Source: Longibacter salinarum
GTDB taxonomy: Bacteria; Bacteroidota; Rhodothermia; Rhodothermales; Salinibacteraceae
Length of the DNA stretch: 64,000 bases
Reading direction: 5' to 3'
Assembly (NCBI RefSeq): GCF_002554795.1
Contig: NZ_PDEQ01000003.1
Location: forward strand, 186,001-250,000
The notes beneath the pieces are model-generated. The model did not search any database. It was not told where the DNA came from and worked only from the letters and a program-made list of their open reading frames with translations. Position numbers and translations under genes: made by a program. Below are positions 53,577 to 62,822 of this stretch, piece after piece; position 1 is the first letter of the stretch, and the number at the start of each line of letters is the position of its first letter.

Positions 53577-54515
53577 GTGCCCGAACGCCCTTTCCTGTCC
53601 GTGGGCCGCCTCTTCCGTGCTATTCTTATTCTAGCTCTTCTTCTCGTCTATGTCTCGTGCGATGCAACGGGGCCCAAGCCGTTTGAGTCGGAGGTTGTTG
53701 TCGAGTCCTATCAGATTGCAGGAGAGCCGGCGGCACCCGTTCGGTTGACCCAGTCCATCCCCATCGATTCGACGTACGACATCAACGACGTCGCCGTGCG
53801 TGGGGCGGATGTCCGGATCGAGAAGCTGGGCGAGGGGGGAGAGGTGGAGGGGACGATTCCCTACACATCCGATCCCGATAGCGCGGGCTTTTATCGGCCG
53901 TCTACTGCGATCGATGGATCGATTCCGACGATTGAGCCGCTCGGAACGTATCGGCTTCGTGTCGTAACCGAGGCAGGCGCGCAGATTCGGGCAGAGACGA
54001 CGGTGCCGGATACCTTTTCCATCGTGTCCGCGAGTCGAGATACCGCCACGTATCGAGCCGACGAAGAAATCGCATTTCGAATCACATCGAGTCGGACGCC
54101 CGGGCGCGACCAGGCCTTCTATATCTTTAGCACGGAGTCGCTTGACCCGAGGAAGGAGAACCTCGTTCCGCTTGTAGCAGATTTTCTCGAGCAGAGCGAA
54201 AACTCGGTTCTCTCCGACTTTGTGATCACGTCGTCTCCGGTTCTGAACGAAGCGGGGTACACACAGAACGCAGACGGTACCTTGACGCTGCGGCTCCCGT
54301 GGGTCGTGGTTACTTTTTACGGTCCCAACCGCACGCGTATCAATGTACTGGACGAAAACATGTATGACTTCATCCGCTCACAGACCGCCCAGCAGGGAGG
54401 AGGGGGCTTCACGCCAGGATCGATTCCCAATGTCCTGGAAGTCGTAGAGGGAGGTGCAGGAATTTTTGGAAGCATGGCCAGCGTCCGCCGGGAGATGTAC
54501 GTCGCCCGGCCCTGA
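53577..54515 (+). CDS. DUF4249-family lipoprotein
   Basis: A 312-residue protein that starts with GTG. The signal peptide and lipobox are clear (LLLVYVSC). The N-terminal half resembles DUF4249 proteins of Bacteroidota: VVVESYQIAGEPAAPVRLTQ, followed by Ig-like segments (GTYRLRVVTEAGAQIRAETT). Such proteins often accompany TonB-dependent receptors and are surface or periplasmic with unknown function; no receptor is adjacent here. It is convergent with the next gene. Confidence 0.82.
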   Translation: MPERPFLSVGRLFRAILILALLLVYVSCDATGPKPFESEVVVESYQIAGEPAAPVRLTQSIPIDSTYDINDVAVRGADVRIEKLGEGGEVEGTIPYTSDPDSAGFYRPSTAIDGSIPTIEPLGTYRLRVVTEAGAQIRAETTVPDTFSIVSASRDTATYRADEEIAFRITSSRTPGRDQAFYIFSTESLDPRKENLVPLVADFLEQSENSVLSDFVITSSPVLNEAGYTQNADGTLTLRLPWVVVTFYGPNRTRINVLDENMYDFIRSQTAQQGGGGFTPGSIPNVLEVVEGGAGIFGSMASVRREMYVARP

Positions 54516-54539
54516 GACGCGGAGGATCCGAGTGCCTGC

Positions 54540-55520
54540 CTACGGTCGGGCGGTTGTCGACTCCCCGGGACGGAGCAGGCGAAGTTGGTTGGTGAGGCCG
54601 AACCGCTCTGCCCAGTGAATGGCTTCCGGCGCGGCCGCCTGAACGGTTTCGCTTGCAAGATCGAATGTACCCCAGTGGATGGGTACGACATCCGGTCGAC
54701 CCAGGTCGATCACGGCCTGCATCGCTTCCTCCGGATTGACGTGAACCGGCTTCATGATACGTCGCGGTTTATAGGCTCCGATCGGAAGGATCGCTATGTC
54801 GGGCGAGCCAAGGGCGTCGGCAATGGTCGAGAAATGATCGCTATATCCCGTGTCGCCGCCAAAGTAAACAGAGCCATCGTCCATCTCCAGCATCCAGCTT
54901 GCCCAGAGCGTGCTGTTGCGATCCGTTAGAGATCGACCCGAGAAGTGGAGAGCCGGTAGGGCGTGCAGTCGTAATCCCGAACCGATGTCCATGTCATCGT
55001 ACTCCCACCAGTCGAACGCGAGCACGGAATCCACACCCCAGTTTCTGAGCCGGTCCGCACAGCCTAAGGGAGCAGCGAACGTAGGAGCATGGCGGGCGGC
55101 AAGAAGCCGCTCGATCGACGGGCGATGCAGGTGGTCGTAGTGGTCGTGCGACAACACGACGAGGTCGACCGGGGGAAGGTCATCGATCTGGAGCGGGAGA
55201 CGAGCGAGCCGTTCGGGGCCCGCGAAGGGAACGGGACTCGCACGCTGACCGAAGTGGGGATCCGTGAGCACGGTCAGGCCCGGCACCTGGATGAGCGTCG
55301 TCGCATGGCCGATCCAGGTTATGCGAATGGAGGGTGGGGGAGCGGATAGGTCGGTCGGGAGCACCGTATGGGGCGGTACATTCTGCTTATGCGAGAAGAC
55401 GCGCCCGCTCAACCAGCGTGCTACCTCGAGCGGCGATGCTGGCTGGGCCGGTGCGTCTGGATTGCAAAAGCCGTCACGAGTATGGTGGCGCCGCGACGCG
55501 CGATCGTGCTTCTTAGGCAT
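54540..55520 (-). CDS. metallo-beta-lactamase-fold hydrolase (UlaG/NAPE-PLD-like)
   Basis: A 326-residue protein with the metal motif LSHDHYDHLHR (HxHxDH), ITWIGHATTLIQVPG at the start of the fold, GDTGYSDHF, and IPIHWGTFDLA near the C-terminus. The N-terminal region (DGFCNPDAPAQP, ...VARWLSG) is also typical of the NAPE-PLD-like branch. A phosphodiesterase or lactonase activity is possible; the substrate is unknown. It is divergent from the beta-CASP gene. Confidence 0.9.
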   Translation of the reverse strand: MPKKHDRASRRHHTRDGFCNPDAPAQPASPLEVARWLSGRVFSHKQNVPPHTVLPTDLSAPPPSIRITWIGHATTLIQVPGLTVLTDPHFGQRASPVPFAGPERLARLPLQIDDLPPVDLVVLSHDHYDHLHRPSIERLLAARHAPTFAAPLGCADRLRNWGVDSVLAFDWWEYDDMDIGSGLRLHALPALHFSGRSLTDRNSTLWASWMLEMDDGSVYFGGDTGYSDHFSTIADALGSPDIAILPIGAYKPRRIMKPVHVNPEEAMQAVIDLGRPDVVPIHWGTFDLASETVQAAAPEAIHWAERFGLTNQLRLLRPGESTTARP

Positions 55521-55649
55521 GTAGGATCGTCAAGGGAAAGGAAGAACCGTCGGCTGGACAACAACGAAGGGGAACCGTATGTTCTACATCGGCTGATGCC
55601 CCCCGCTCATCCACGTTCTCTAGTCCTCTCGTTTCGATCACCGTCACTT

Positions 55650-57044
55650 ATGGAGTTTATCGCCCTTGGCGAAACCGATGACGTGGCAGCAAGCTGCCAC
55701 TTTCTTAATATTGAAGGTACCGGCATCGTGCTTGATGCGGGTGTTGATCCTCGGACGGACGGGCCGGCGTCCCTGCCTCGGTTCGACATCATCCACGGTC
55801 ACCGGGAACGCTATGTCGATCATGCGATCGTAACGCATGCACACCATGACCACATCGGAAGTCTTCCTGTTTTGATTCGGGAATTTCCGCACCTGCTCGT
55901 CCACATGACGGACGCGACGAAGCGACTCATCGAGTTTCTTCTTCCGGCGTCGGCACGGCTTCAGGAGCGCAAACTGTACGACGGTGAGACGGAACACGAA
56001 CCGCTCTTCACGGAGGAGGAGCTGAGTTTCCAGAGCCACATCTATCTGACACATGCACTGGGGGCCGACTTTGACGTAACCGGTACGTTAGGCAATTCAA
56101 AAATCAAGGCTCGGTTCTATACGGCCGGCCATATCCTGGGCTCGGTCGGCGTGGAGCTCCGCTTCGTCGAAGACGGCAAGGATCGGCGGGTCTTCTACAC
56201 CAGCGACACCAACATGCGCCCGCAGTCGATTATTCCGGGAGCAGAGTATCCGGACTCGACAGACGTTCTCATTCTTGAGTCAACGTTGGCCAACGATGAA
56301 GAGGCGGAGCAGACGAATCGCGACAAAGAGACCCAGCGGTTCCGCAAGACGGTGAAGGAGGTTATGGCCCGGGGCGGGACCGCTCTGATCCCGGTGTTTG
56401 TGATGGGACGGGCTCAAGAAACGCTCGCTCTCATCGACGAGATGAAAGAGGACGGTGTGATCGACGAGGACATACCGGTGTACACGGCCGGCTCCATGCG
56501 CGCCGTTGCAGATCTGTACGACAAGACGCGACAAACGACGCCGCGTCTCGATTCGGAGTTCAAAGTCTTCGGTGTCGATCAGCGCCGCATGCCGAGAAGC
56601 GAGGACGCCAAGGACGACGCGCTGGATGGTCCCTGCATCGTCGTGGCAAGTAGCGGGATGATGTTTGAGCCGACGCTCTCAAATCGAATCGGTCGCCGTA
56701 TCGTGGAAAATGAGCGCGACGCCATCCTTCTGGTTGGATACTCGAAGGAGGATACCGCGTCTGCTCGGCTCCAGGAGGCTGCCAAGAACGGCAAGGGAAC
56801 AGAGGTTGTCCTGCACGAAGCGACCGGACCTCAGCCCGTCAACTGCACCGTCGATCGGTTTCGGTTCAGCGGGCACAGCAACCGGCGCGATCTGCTTCGC
56901 GTCGTTGACAGCATGGAGCCCGAGAGTGTCGTTCTGGTTCACGGCGAGCCGGACGCCCGCCAATGGATGCACGATCAGATTAAGGCGTCGCACCCGGAGA
57001 TCGATGTCTACCTGCCGGCCGGTGGCGAAGTGCTCAATCTATAA
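55650..57044 (+). CDS. beta-CASP metallo-beta-lactamase-fold ribonuclease
   Basis: A 464-residue protein from the ATG at 55650; the long frame to 55368 overlaps the divergent gene and is rejected. It has the beta-lactamase motif VTHAHHDHIGSLP, a GHILGSVGVELRF strand, and the beta-CASP segment (IPVFVMGRAQETLALIDEM, VVASSGMMFEPTLSNRIGRR). The C-terminal motif GHSNRRDLLRVVDSMEP and VLVHGEPDAR are also present. This family (CPSF73/RNase J-like) processes or degrades RNA. A heptamer repeat directly follows the stop. Confidence 0.9.
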   Translation: MEFIALGETDDVAASCHFLNIEGTGIVLDAGVDPRTDGPASLPRFDIIHGHRERYVDHAIVTHAHHDHIGSLPVLIREFPHLLVHMTDATKRLIEFLLPASARLQERKLYDGETEHEPLFTEEELSFQSHIYLTHALGADFDVTGTLGNSKIKARFYTAGHILGSVGVELRFVEDGKDRRVFYTSDTNMRPQSIIPGAEYPDSTDVLILESTLANDEEAEQTNRDKETQRFRKTVKEVMARGGTALIPVFVMGRAQETLALIDEMKEDGVIDEDIPVYTAGSMRAVADLYDKTRQTTPRLDSEFKVFGVDQRRMPRSEDAKDDALDGPCIVVASSGMMFEPTLSNRIGRRIVENERDAILLVGYSKEDTASARLQEAAKNGKGTEVVLHEATGPQPVNCTVDRFRFSGHSNRRDLLRVVDSMEPESVVLVHGEPDARQWMHDQIKASHPEIDVYLPAGGEVLNL

Positions 57045-57045
57045 A

Positions 57046-57094
57046 GTTCAGGGTTCAGGGTTCAGTGTTCAAGGTTCAGTGTTCAGGGTTCGGC
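57046..57094. repeat. GTTCANN heptamer tandem repeat, locus 2
   Basis: Six to seven 7-bp units GTTCANN right after the beta-CASP stop codon, the same unit as at 23277-23346. Confidence 0.88.
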
Positions 57095-57172
57095 GGGCTG
57101 CCAAATATCCTGAAGGAAAGCCTCCTGAGATATTAACCAAAACGGCGTCGTACTGGCTCTACTGGCGACGAC
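57084..57172 (-). repeat. flank shared with the 23.4-kb repeat locus, with hairpin
   Basis: About 65 bp from GGGTTCGGCGGGCTGCC to GGCGTCG are roughly 80% identical to 23406-23470. GTCGT (57147-57151) and ACGAC (57168-57172) form a weak hairpin that on the minus strand precedes GCCGTTTTGG. It may terminate the PLP-enzyme gene, as the stronger hairpin does for pfkA at the other locus. Confidence 0.55.
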
Positions 57173-57201
57173 CTGAGGATAGGATGAATAGAGGACGTTT
57201 G

Positions 57202-58446
57202 TCAGCCATCGAGGGCCTGCGAGAGGTCCTGCCAGAGATCGTCTGCGTTCTCAAGGCCGACCGAGAGACGGAGCAGTCCGGGCGTGATGCCATGATCGGA
57301 CTTCGCGGCCTCGTCGACGACACCATGCGTCATGGACGCCGGATGCTGGATGAGTGTGTCGACGGAGCCAAGGCTCACGGCTGCCGTCATCAGCTCGACG
57401 GACTCCACGACGTTCCGCGCTTTTTCTCTCGTCCCGACGTCGAAAGCAATCATGGTTCCGGGGCCCGACATCTGGCGAGCACGAAGATCTGCTTGTTCGC
57501 TTCGTCCCGGCATGTGGACCCGCTGAACGGCGGTGTGTTCTTCGCAGCGTTCCGCGAGATCGGTCGCCGTCGATTGCGCCTGAAGAACGCGTCCGGGGAG
57601 CGAGGGAAGACTTCGGTGCAGGAGATACGCAGCCATCGGGTGGAGGAGCCCACCCGTTACGACGCGCACATGGCGAAGTCGGTCGGCCCATTCAGCGTCA
57701 TTCGTGGATACCACACCCGCTACGACATCCCCGTGTCCTCCCAGAAACTTTGTGGCGCTATGCATTGAACATGTCGCACCGTGGTCGAGCGGTCGCTGGA
57801 GAACCGGTGGGGCGAACGTTGAGTCGACGCAGACGGGTACTTCGCCTGCCTGCTCTTTGATGGCCGCTATATCGACGAGTTCGAGCGTGGGGTTCGCCGG
57901 CGTCTCAATCCAGACGAGTGCGGTCTCCGGTCCGACATGCTGCGCGACGTCGTCTGCATCCACCCATTTCACGTCTAGTCCGAGCATCGGGCTCGAGAGA
58001 AGATGGTCCCCTGTCCCGTAGATGGGGCGCACCGCAAGGACATGCGGGTGGGCATCCGGATTCTCGCTGACAATCGCAAGCCGAGCGGCCATCAACGTCG
58101 CGGTCATGGCGGCCATGCCCGACCCGTACGCCACGCAGTCGGAGGCGTGTTCGAGGTCGGCAACGGCCGACTCCGCATTGGCTACCGTCGGATTGTAAAG
58201 CCGAGCATAGACCGGCTCATCGGATACACGAGCCCCGTGGGCAAACTCGGTTACGCTGTTGGCCGCCGAATCCATGCCTGAGATGGGATAGGTCGACGAG
58301 AGGTCGATCGGGGGCGCATGCAGACCGCGAGCACGGATGTCGGCGCGACCGGCGTGGACGGCCGTCGTTCGGGGACCCGTAGTGGACGCGTCGTCCTCTG
58401 ATTCGGCGGCGGGCATGACGGGAGAAGCAAATCGATCGATCATCAT
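57202..58446 (-). CDS. Cys/Met-metabolism PLP enzyme (cystathionine gamma-synthase/methionine gamma-lyase family)
   Basis: A 414-residue fold-type I PLP enzyme of the cystathionine-lyase/synthase group. It has LHAPPIDLSSTYP, YARLYNPTVANAESAVADLE, YGSGMAAMTATLMAA, DSTFAPPVLQRPLDHGA and the PLP Lys in HSATKFLGGHGDV. The C-terminal RLSVGLENADDLWQDLSQAL is conserved too. The precise reaction (gamma-lyase, gamma-synthase or sulfhydrylase) cannot be assigned from sequence. It is divergent from an Lrp-type regulator, its likely controller. Confidence 0.9.
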   Translation of the reverse strand: MMIDRFASPVMPAAESEDDASTTGPRTTAVHAGRADIRARGLHAPPIDLSSTYPISGMDSAANSVTEFAHGARVSDEPVYARLYNPTVANAESAVADLEHASDCVAYGSGMAAMTATLMAARLAIVSENPDAHPHVLAVRPIYGTGDHLLSSPMLGLDVKWVDADDVAQHVGPETALVWIETPANPTLELVDIAAIKEQAGEVPVCVDSTFAPPVLQRPLDHGATCSMHSATKFLGGHGDVVAGVVSTNDAEWADRLRHVRVVTGGLLHPMAAYLLHRSLPSLPGRVLQAQSTATDLAERCEEHTAVQRVHMPGRSEQADLRARQMSGPGTMIAFDVGTREKARNVVESVELMTAAVSLGSVDTLIQHPASMTHGVVDEAAKSDHGITPGLLRLSVGLENADDLWQDLSQALDG

Positions 58447-58581
58447 CTCGGTGGCTTGAATGAGAGACAGCGCGATCCGAGCGCTCTTGAACCGTGTGCA
58501 CTGGATTCGGCATGTGATTGTATCGTATCATTCAGTGCGGTACCAATCAATCGTGTCGAACTAAATTCGGTACTCGGACTC
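58447..58581. promoter_or_regulatory. divergent promoter region between PLP enzyme and Lrp regulator
   Basis: 135 bp shared by the two divergent genes. It contains AT-rich stretches (TTGTATCGTATCATTC) suitable for a promoter and Lrp binding. No clean palindrome is seen. Confidence 0.35.
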
Positions 58582-59058
58582 ATGGCTCGCCTCGACCGAA
58601 CCGACTTCGAAATTATCCGCGAGATGCAAAAGAATGCTCGCATTCAAAATAAGGCGCTCGCCCGCAGAGTCGGGATTGCCGAGTCAACCTGTCTGGAGCG
58701 CGTGCGAAAGCTCCGGGACGACGGCATCCTGACGGGGTTCTACGCGGACGTCGATGCGGCGTCGGTGGGCGTTCATCTGCAGGCCTTGATTGCGCTGCAG
58801 TTGAGTAAGCATTCGCGGGAAACGGTCGAGCGTGTGCGTGAGCACGTTGCGCGGCGTCCCGAAGTCGTCGCCATCTACCATCTCGGCGGACGAACGGACT
58901 TTCTTCTGCATGTCGCTGTCCGCGATGCCGACCATTTGCGCGACCTCATCCTGAGTGCTTTCACGTCGCACGACGAAGTGGCCCAGGTCGAGACCTCGCT
59001 CATCTTCGACCACTCGCGGGCCGATGCCTGGCCGATCTACCCGCCGGAGGCGCGCTGA
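58582..59058 (+). CDS. Lrp/AsnC-family transcriptional regulator
   Basis: A 158-residue protein from the ATG at 58582. The N-terminal winged-helix/AsnC-type HTH (FEIIREMQKNARIQNKALAR, AESTCLERVRKLRDDGIL) is followed by an RAM ligand-binding domain (FYADVDAASVGVHLQALIAL, YHLGGRTDFLLHVAVRDADH). Lrp family proteins respond to amino acids. Divergence from the Cys/Met PLP enzyme indicates local control of sulfur amino acid metabolism. Confidence 0.92.
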   Translation: MARLDRTDFEIIREMQKNARIQNKALARRVGIAESTCLERVRKLRDDGILTGFYADVDAASVGVHLQALIALQLSKHSRETVERVREHVARRPEVVAIYHLGGRTDFLLHVAVRDADHLRDLILSAFTSHDEVAQVETSLIFDHSRADAWPIYPPEAR

Positions 59059-59154
59059 TGCCGCTGCGAGTGTGGATCAACGAGCCGGGATCCGAGTGCC
59101 ACCACACCCGTCCGCATTTGCCCAGCGGAGTTCTGTTGGATGACGTTTTAGCGT

Positions 59155-62067
59155 ATGCCCACTGCTACCCCGACTGCGTCCCGCCGCCGCACGAACGCCC
59201 TCTCCGATCTAATCGATGTGCTTGCGTCGCAGATCGACGGCTCCATCCGATCGGACGACATGACGCGTGCCCTGTACGCGACAGACGCGAGCATGTACGC
59301 CATTCGACCGTTGGCCGTCCTCATCCCGAAGACGGTGAGAGACGTGCGACGAGCACTGCGGGTGGCCCACGAATACGGGGTCCCCATTCTTCCCCGTGGC
59401 GGAGGCTCGTCCCTCGCTGGACAGGGGGTGAACGAGGCGATCGTAATCGACTTCTCGAAGCATGTTGATGCAATTCTCGAAATCGATCCAGAGGCGAAAA
59501 CGGCACGCGTACAGCCGGGCGTCACCCTTTCCGCATTGAACCAGGCGGCCGCGCAGTATGGGCTGATGGTCGGCCCGGATCCGGCTAGTGGCAACCGCGC
59601 GACGCTGGGCGGCATGCTGGCGAACAACTCGACAGGCACGCACTCGATTCGCTACGGCAACTTTATCCAGCACGTGCGGCGTGCGGAGGTGCTACTGAAT
59701 GACGGGACGCCGGCGTCCATGGGACCGCTCACTCGCGGAGCGTGGCAGAAGAAGATGCGACTCGACGGGCGCGAGGGCGCGCTGTATCGAGAGATTGACG
59801 CTCTGACATCGACGTACCGGGATACGATTCGGGACGAAACGCCCTCCCATTGGCGACGCAACAACGGGTACCGGCTGGAGACGCTTCTTGAGGACGAACG
59901 AAATCTGGCGAAGCTTCTGGCGGGTAGCGAAGGGACGCTCGCGGTAGTGACGGAAATGACGATCCACCTGGTCGAGCGACCGGCGCGCACCGGGCTGGGC
60001 GTCGTTCACTTCGCGACCCGGGAGGAGGCGCTGGAGGCGGTGACTGAGATTCTCGAGACCGATCCGTCTGCCGTGGAGTTGTTCGACGGTGTTGCGATCG
60101 AGCGTATCCGCAAAACGCCCGGGTATGCCGAGCGTCTCACGTTCGTCGAAGGGGAGCCGGGCGGCGTGCTGATCACGGAGTATTACGGTGAGACAGAGGC
60201 CGATCTGCATGATCGCCTCGACGCACTGGAGGATCATCTATCAGCGGGTCCATCGACGGGACTGGTTCGCGTTACTGATCGGGCCGGAGTGGACAACGTC
60301 TGGTCGATCCGCAAAGAAGGCCTCGGGCTCGTCATGGGCGTGAAGGGCAAATACAAGCCCTGGGCGTTCATCGAGGATGCGTCCGTTCCGGTCGAGCACC
60401 TGGCCGAATACATCGACGAGCTGTCCCAGTTCATCGACAGCACCGGGACCCGGGCTGTATACTATGCACACGCGTCCGCCGGCTGCCTTCACGTGCGCCC
60501 CTTCATCAATACGAAGGACGAGGCGGAGGTGGAGAAGATGCGGCGGATCGCCAAAGAGTCGCTCAACCTGGTGAAACGGTTCGGAGGCTGTGTGTCGTCG
60601 GAGCACGGCGATGGGATCGTTCGTGGGTGGGCCAATCCAGAGATTCTCGGCGAGGAGCTTTATGCGGCGTGCTGCGAGCTAAAAAACATCTTCGATCCGT
60701 CGAATGTGCTGAATCCGGATCGTGTGGTCAACGCGCCACCCATGACGGACAACCTGCGAATGGGGCCCGATTACGCAGCGGCATCGATCGATTCGGAGTT
60801 CGACTGGTCGGCCGAGGGGAGCTACGCGGAGGCGATCGAAAAATGCAACGGAAACGGTGCCTGCCGGAAGCGCGGAACGGGAACGATGTGTCCGAGCTTC
60901 ATGGCGACGCGGGAGGAGGAAGACTCGACGCGCGGACGGGCGAATGCGCTGCGCATGGCGCTGTCCGGCGGCCTCGACCGGGCGGAGCTAACGGGAGAGC
61001 GCATGCACGAGGTCATGGATCTGTGCATCCAGTGCAAGGCCTGCAAGACGGAGTGCCCGTCGAACGTCGATATGGCAAAAATCAAGACGGAGTGGCTGAA
61101 TCATTACTGGAAGGAAAACCGGATGCCACTCCGGACCAAGCTTTTCGCTCATCAGCCGAGTTTGGCGCGGTGGATCAGCGGAACGCCCTTGGCACCGATT
61201 GTGAACTGGACAAGTCGTCAGGGATGGTTGCGGTCGATCGGTGAATCAACGCTGGGCGTGACCGCCGAGCGGGACCTGCCTTCATTCGCGCGAACGACCT
61301 TTCGACAGTGGTTCATGCGAGAGTCATGGCCCGAGCGAGGGCCGCGCGTCGTGCTGTTTGCGGACTCGTTCAACAACTTCCACACGCCCCCGATCGCACA
61401 GGCGGCCGCCACATTTCTGCGCGAAACCGGGCACACGGTAGACATCCCGGGGCCCCGCGTCTGCTGCGGGCGCACGTATCTGTCGAAGGGGGCCGTTCAC
61501 GACGCCCAGGTGCTCGCGCTCAAAACCGTCGAAACGTTGTTTCCCTACGCCGAGGCCGGCGTGCCGATTGTTGGGCTGGAGCCGAGTTGCATTCTGACGC
61601 TGCGTGACGAGTTTCTGTCTCTGCTTCCCGGGGAGCCGCGCGCAAAGGTGGTCGCAGAGGCGGCCATGACATTCGAGGAATATGTTGCACAGCGAGCCGA
61701 CGAGGGGGCCTTCGACGAGGTGTCGTGGAGTCGGCAGGCGGACGAGGTGATGCTCCACGGTCACTGTCACCAGAAAGCGCTAACAGGGACGACGGCGACG
61801 GAGAAGGCGCTGTCTCTTCCGGGATACGCCGTGAACGCTATTGACGCCGGCTGCTGCGGGATGGCGGGCGCGTTCGGTTACGAGGCAGAGCACGTCGATG
61901 TGTCAAAAACGATGGGCGAGCTTCGACTTGCTCCGTCCGTGCGAGCGGCAGCCCCCGACACCCTGATCTCGGCGACGGGCTTCTCGTGCCGCCACCAGAT
62001 CGACGACTTAACCGGACGCGCGGCTCAACACCCGGCTGAGATCCTGCTTGACGTTCTCGATCAGTGA
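59155..62067 (+). CDS. FAD-linked oxidase with Fe-S and CCG domains (D-lactate/glycolate dehydrogenase-like)
   Basis: A 970-residue fusion protein. An FAD-binding PCMH domain (residues 50-260, ILPRGGGSSLAGQGV, GNRATLGGMLANNSTGTHS) is followed by an FAD-oxidase C-terminal domain. Next come iron-sulfur segments: CNGNGACRKRGTGTMCPSF and the motif CIQCKACKTECPS. Two CCG domains end the protein (VCCGRTYLSKG, GCCGMAGAFGYE). This architecture is that of the D-lactate dehydrogenase/GlcD-GlcF-like fusions. It likely oxidises a 2-hydroxyacid and passes electrons to quinone; the substrate is not certain. Confidence 0.92.
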   Translation: MPTATPTASRRRTNALSDLIDVLASQIDGSIRSDDMTRALYATDASMYAIRPLAVLIPKTVRDVRRALRVAHEYGVPILPRGGGSSLAGQGVNEAIVIDFSKHVDAILEIDPEAKTARVQPGVTLSALNQAAAQYGLMVGPDPASGNRATLGGMLANNSTGTHSIRYGNFIQHVRRAEVLLNDGTPASMGPLTRGAWQKKMRLDGREGALYREIDALTSTYRDTIRDETPSHWRRNNGYRLETLLEDERNLAKLLAGSEGTLAVVTEMTIHLVERPARTGLGVVHFATREEALEAVTEILETDPSAVELFDGVAIERIRKTPGYAERLTFVEGEPGGVLITEYYGETEADLHDRLDALEDHLSAGPSTGLVRVTDRAGVDNVWSIRKEGLGLVMGVKGKYKPWAFIEDASVPVEHLAEYIDELSQFIDSTGTRAVYYAHASAGCLHVRPFINTKDEAEVEKMRRIAKESLNLVKRFGGCVSSEHGDGIVRGWANPEILGEELYAACCELKNIFDPSNVLNPDRVVNAPPMTDNLRMGPDYAAASIDSEFDWSAEGSYAEAIEKCNGNGACRKRGTGTMCPSFMATREEEDSTRGRANALRMALSGGLDRAELTGERMHEVMDLCIQCKACKTECPSNVDMAKIKTEWLNHYWKENRMPLRTKLFAHQPSLARWISGTPLAPIVNWTSRQGWLRSIGESTLGVTAERDLPSFARTTFRQWFMRESWPERGPRVVLFADSFNNFHTPPIAQAAATFLRETGHTVDIPGPRVCCGRTYLSKGAVHDAQVLALKTVETLFPYAEAGVPIVGLEPSCILTLRDEFLSLLPGEPRAKVVAEAAMTFEEYVAQRADEGAFDEVSWSRQADEVMLHGHCHQKALTGTTATEKALSLPGYAVNAIDAGCCGMAGAFGYEAEHVDVSKTMGELRLAPSVRAAAPDTLISATGFSCRHQIDDLTGRAAQHPAEILLDVLDQ

Positions 62068-62141
62068 GATAGGGGACGAGTAGCTGCGTGTGTCGTAGCT
62101 TAACGTTGCGCGTTCTCCCGACCATGCGTCGATCGATTGTC

Positions 62142-62822
62142 ATGATTCTCGTCTTCGATGTCAACGAAACCCTTCTGGACCTGTCTGGCCTAGACGATGT
62201 GTTTGGCGATGTATTCAGCTTGCCGGACGCCGATGGCCGGTCGGTTCGGGAGGACTGGTTTACCGAGTTGCTCCATCAGGCGCTCGTCACGACGGTAACG
62301 GGGCCGTTCGTCGACTTCGGTACTCTGGCGAAAAGCGCAATGCGGGTCACGGCCTTCCGGCAAAACCACGAGCTGTCGGAGGCGCATGTCGAGGCAGTGA
62401 TGCAGGCCGTGCGCACGCTTCCTCCGCACGAGGATGTCGTCCCGGCGCTGGACCGGCTTGCTGAGGCAAGCATCCCGCTCGTGGCCCTGAGCAATGGCAC
62501 GCCGGACGCCCTCGACGCACAGCTACGGAATGCCGGACTGACGGACCGCTTTGATCGAATCGTGAGCGCGCAGGCCTCCGGGCGGCTAAAGCCAGCTGCT
62601 GAGCCGTATCTGTGGGTTGCCGAGCACCTTGGTGTCGAGCCTGACGAACTGTGGATGGTCGCTGCGCACGCGTGGGATACGACGGGAGCACTGCGCGCGG
62701 GTCTTCGGGCGGCATTCGTCCGGCGACCGGGCAAGCACATCGCACCGGTTGATTCGAAGCCCGACGTCGCAGGCGATACGCTGGTCGATGTCGCGGAGCA
62801 GCTGGCGAATGTGGCCGAATGA
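62142..62822 (+). CDS. haloacid dehalogenase, type II
   Basis: A 226-residue HAD-superfamily protein from the ATG at 62142 (62124 is an alternative). Motif I FDVNETLLDL carries the nucleophile Asp. Motif II is LVALSNGTPDAL, the conserved Lys lies in ASGRLKPAAEPYLWV, and motif III is LWMVAAHAWDTTGALRAGLR. The pattern matches L-2-haloacid dehalogenases, which hydrolyse 2-haloalkanoates, though many relatives have other substrates. It has no neighbours in the same operon. Confidence 0.9.
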   Translation: MILVFDVNETLLDLSGLDDVFGDVFSLPDADGRSVREDWFTELLHQALVTTVTGPFVDFGTLAKSAMRVTAFRQNHELSEAHVEAVMQAVRTLPPHEDVVPALDRLAEASIPLVALSNGTPDALDAQLRNAGLTDRFDRIVSAQASGRLKPAAEPYLWVAEHLGVEPDELWMVAAHAWDTTGALRAGLRAAFVRRPGKHIAPVDSKPDVAGDTLVDVAEQLANVAE

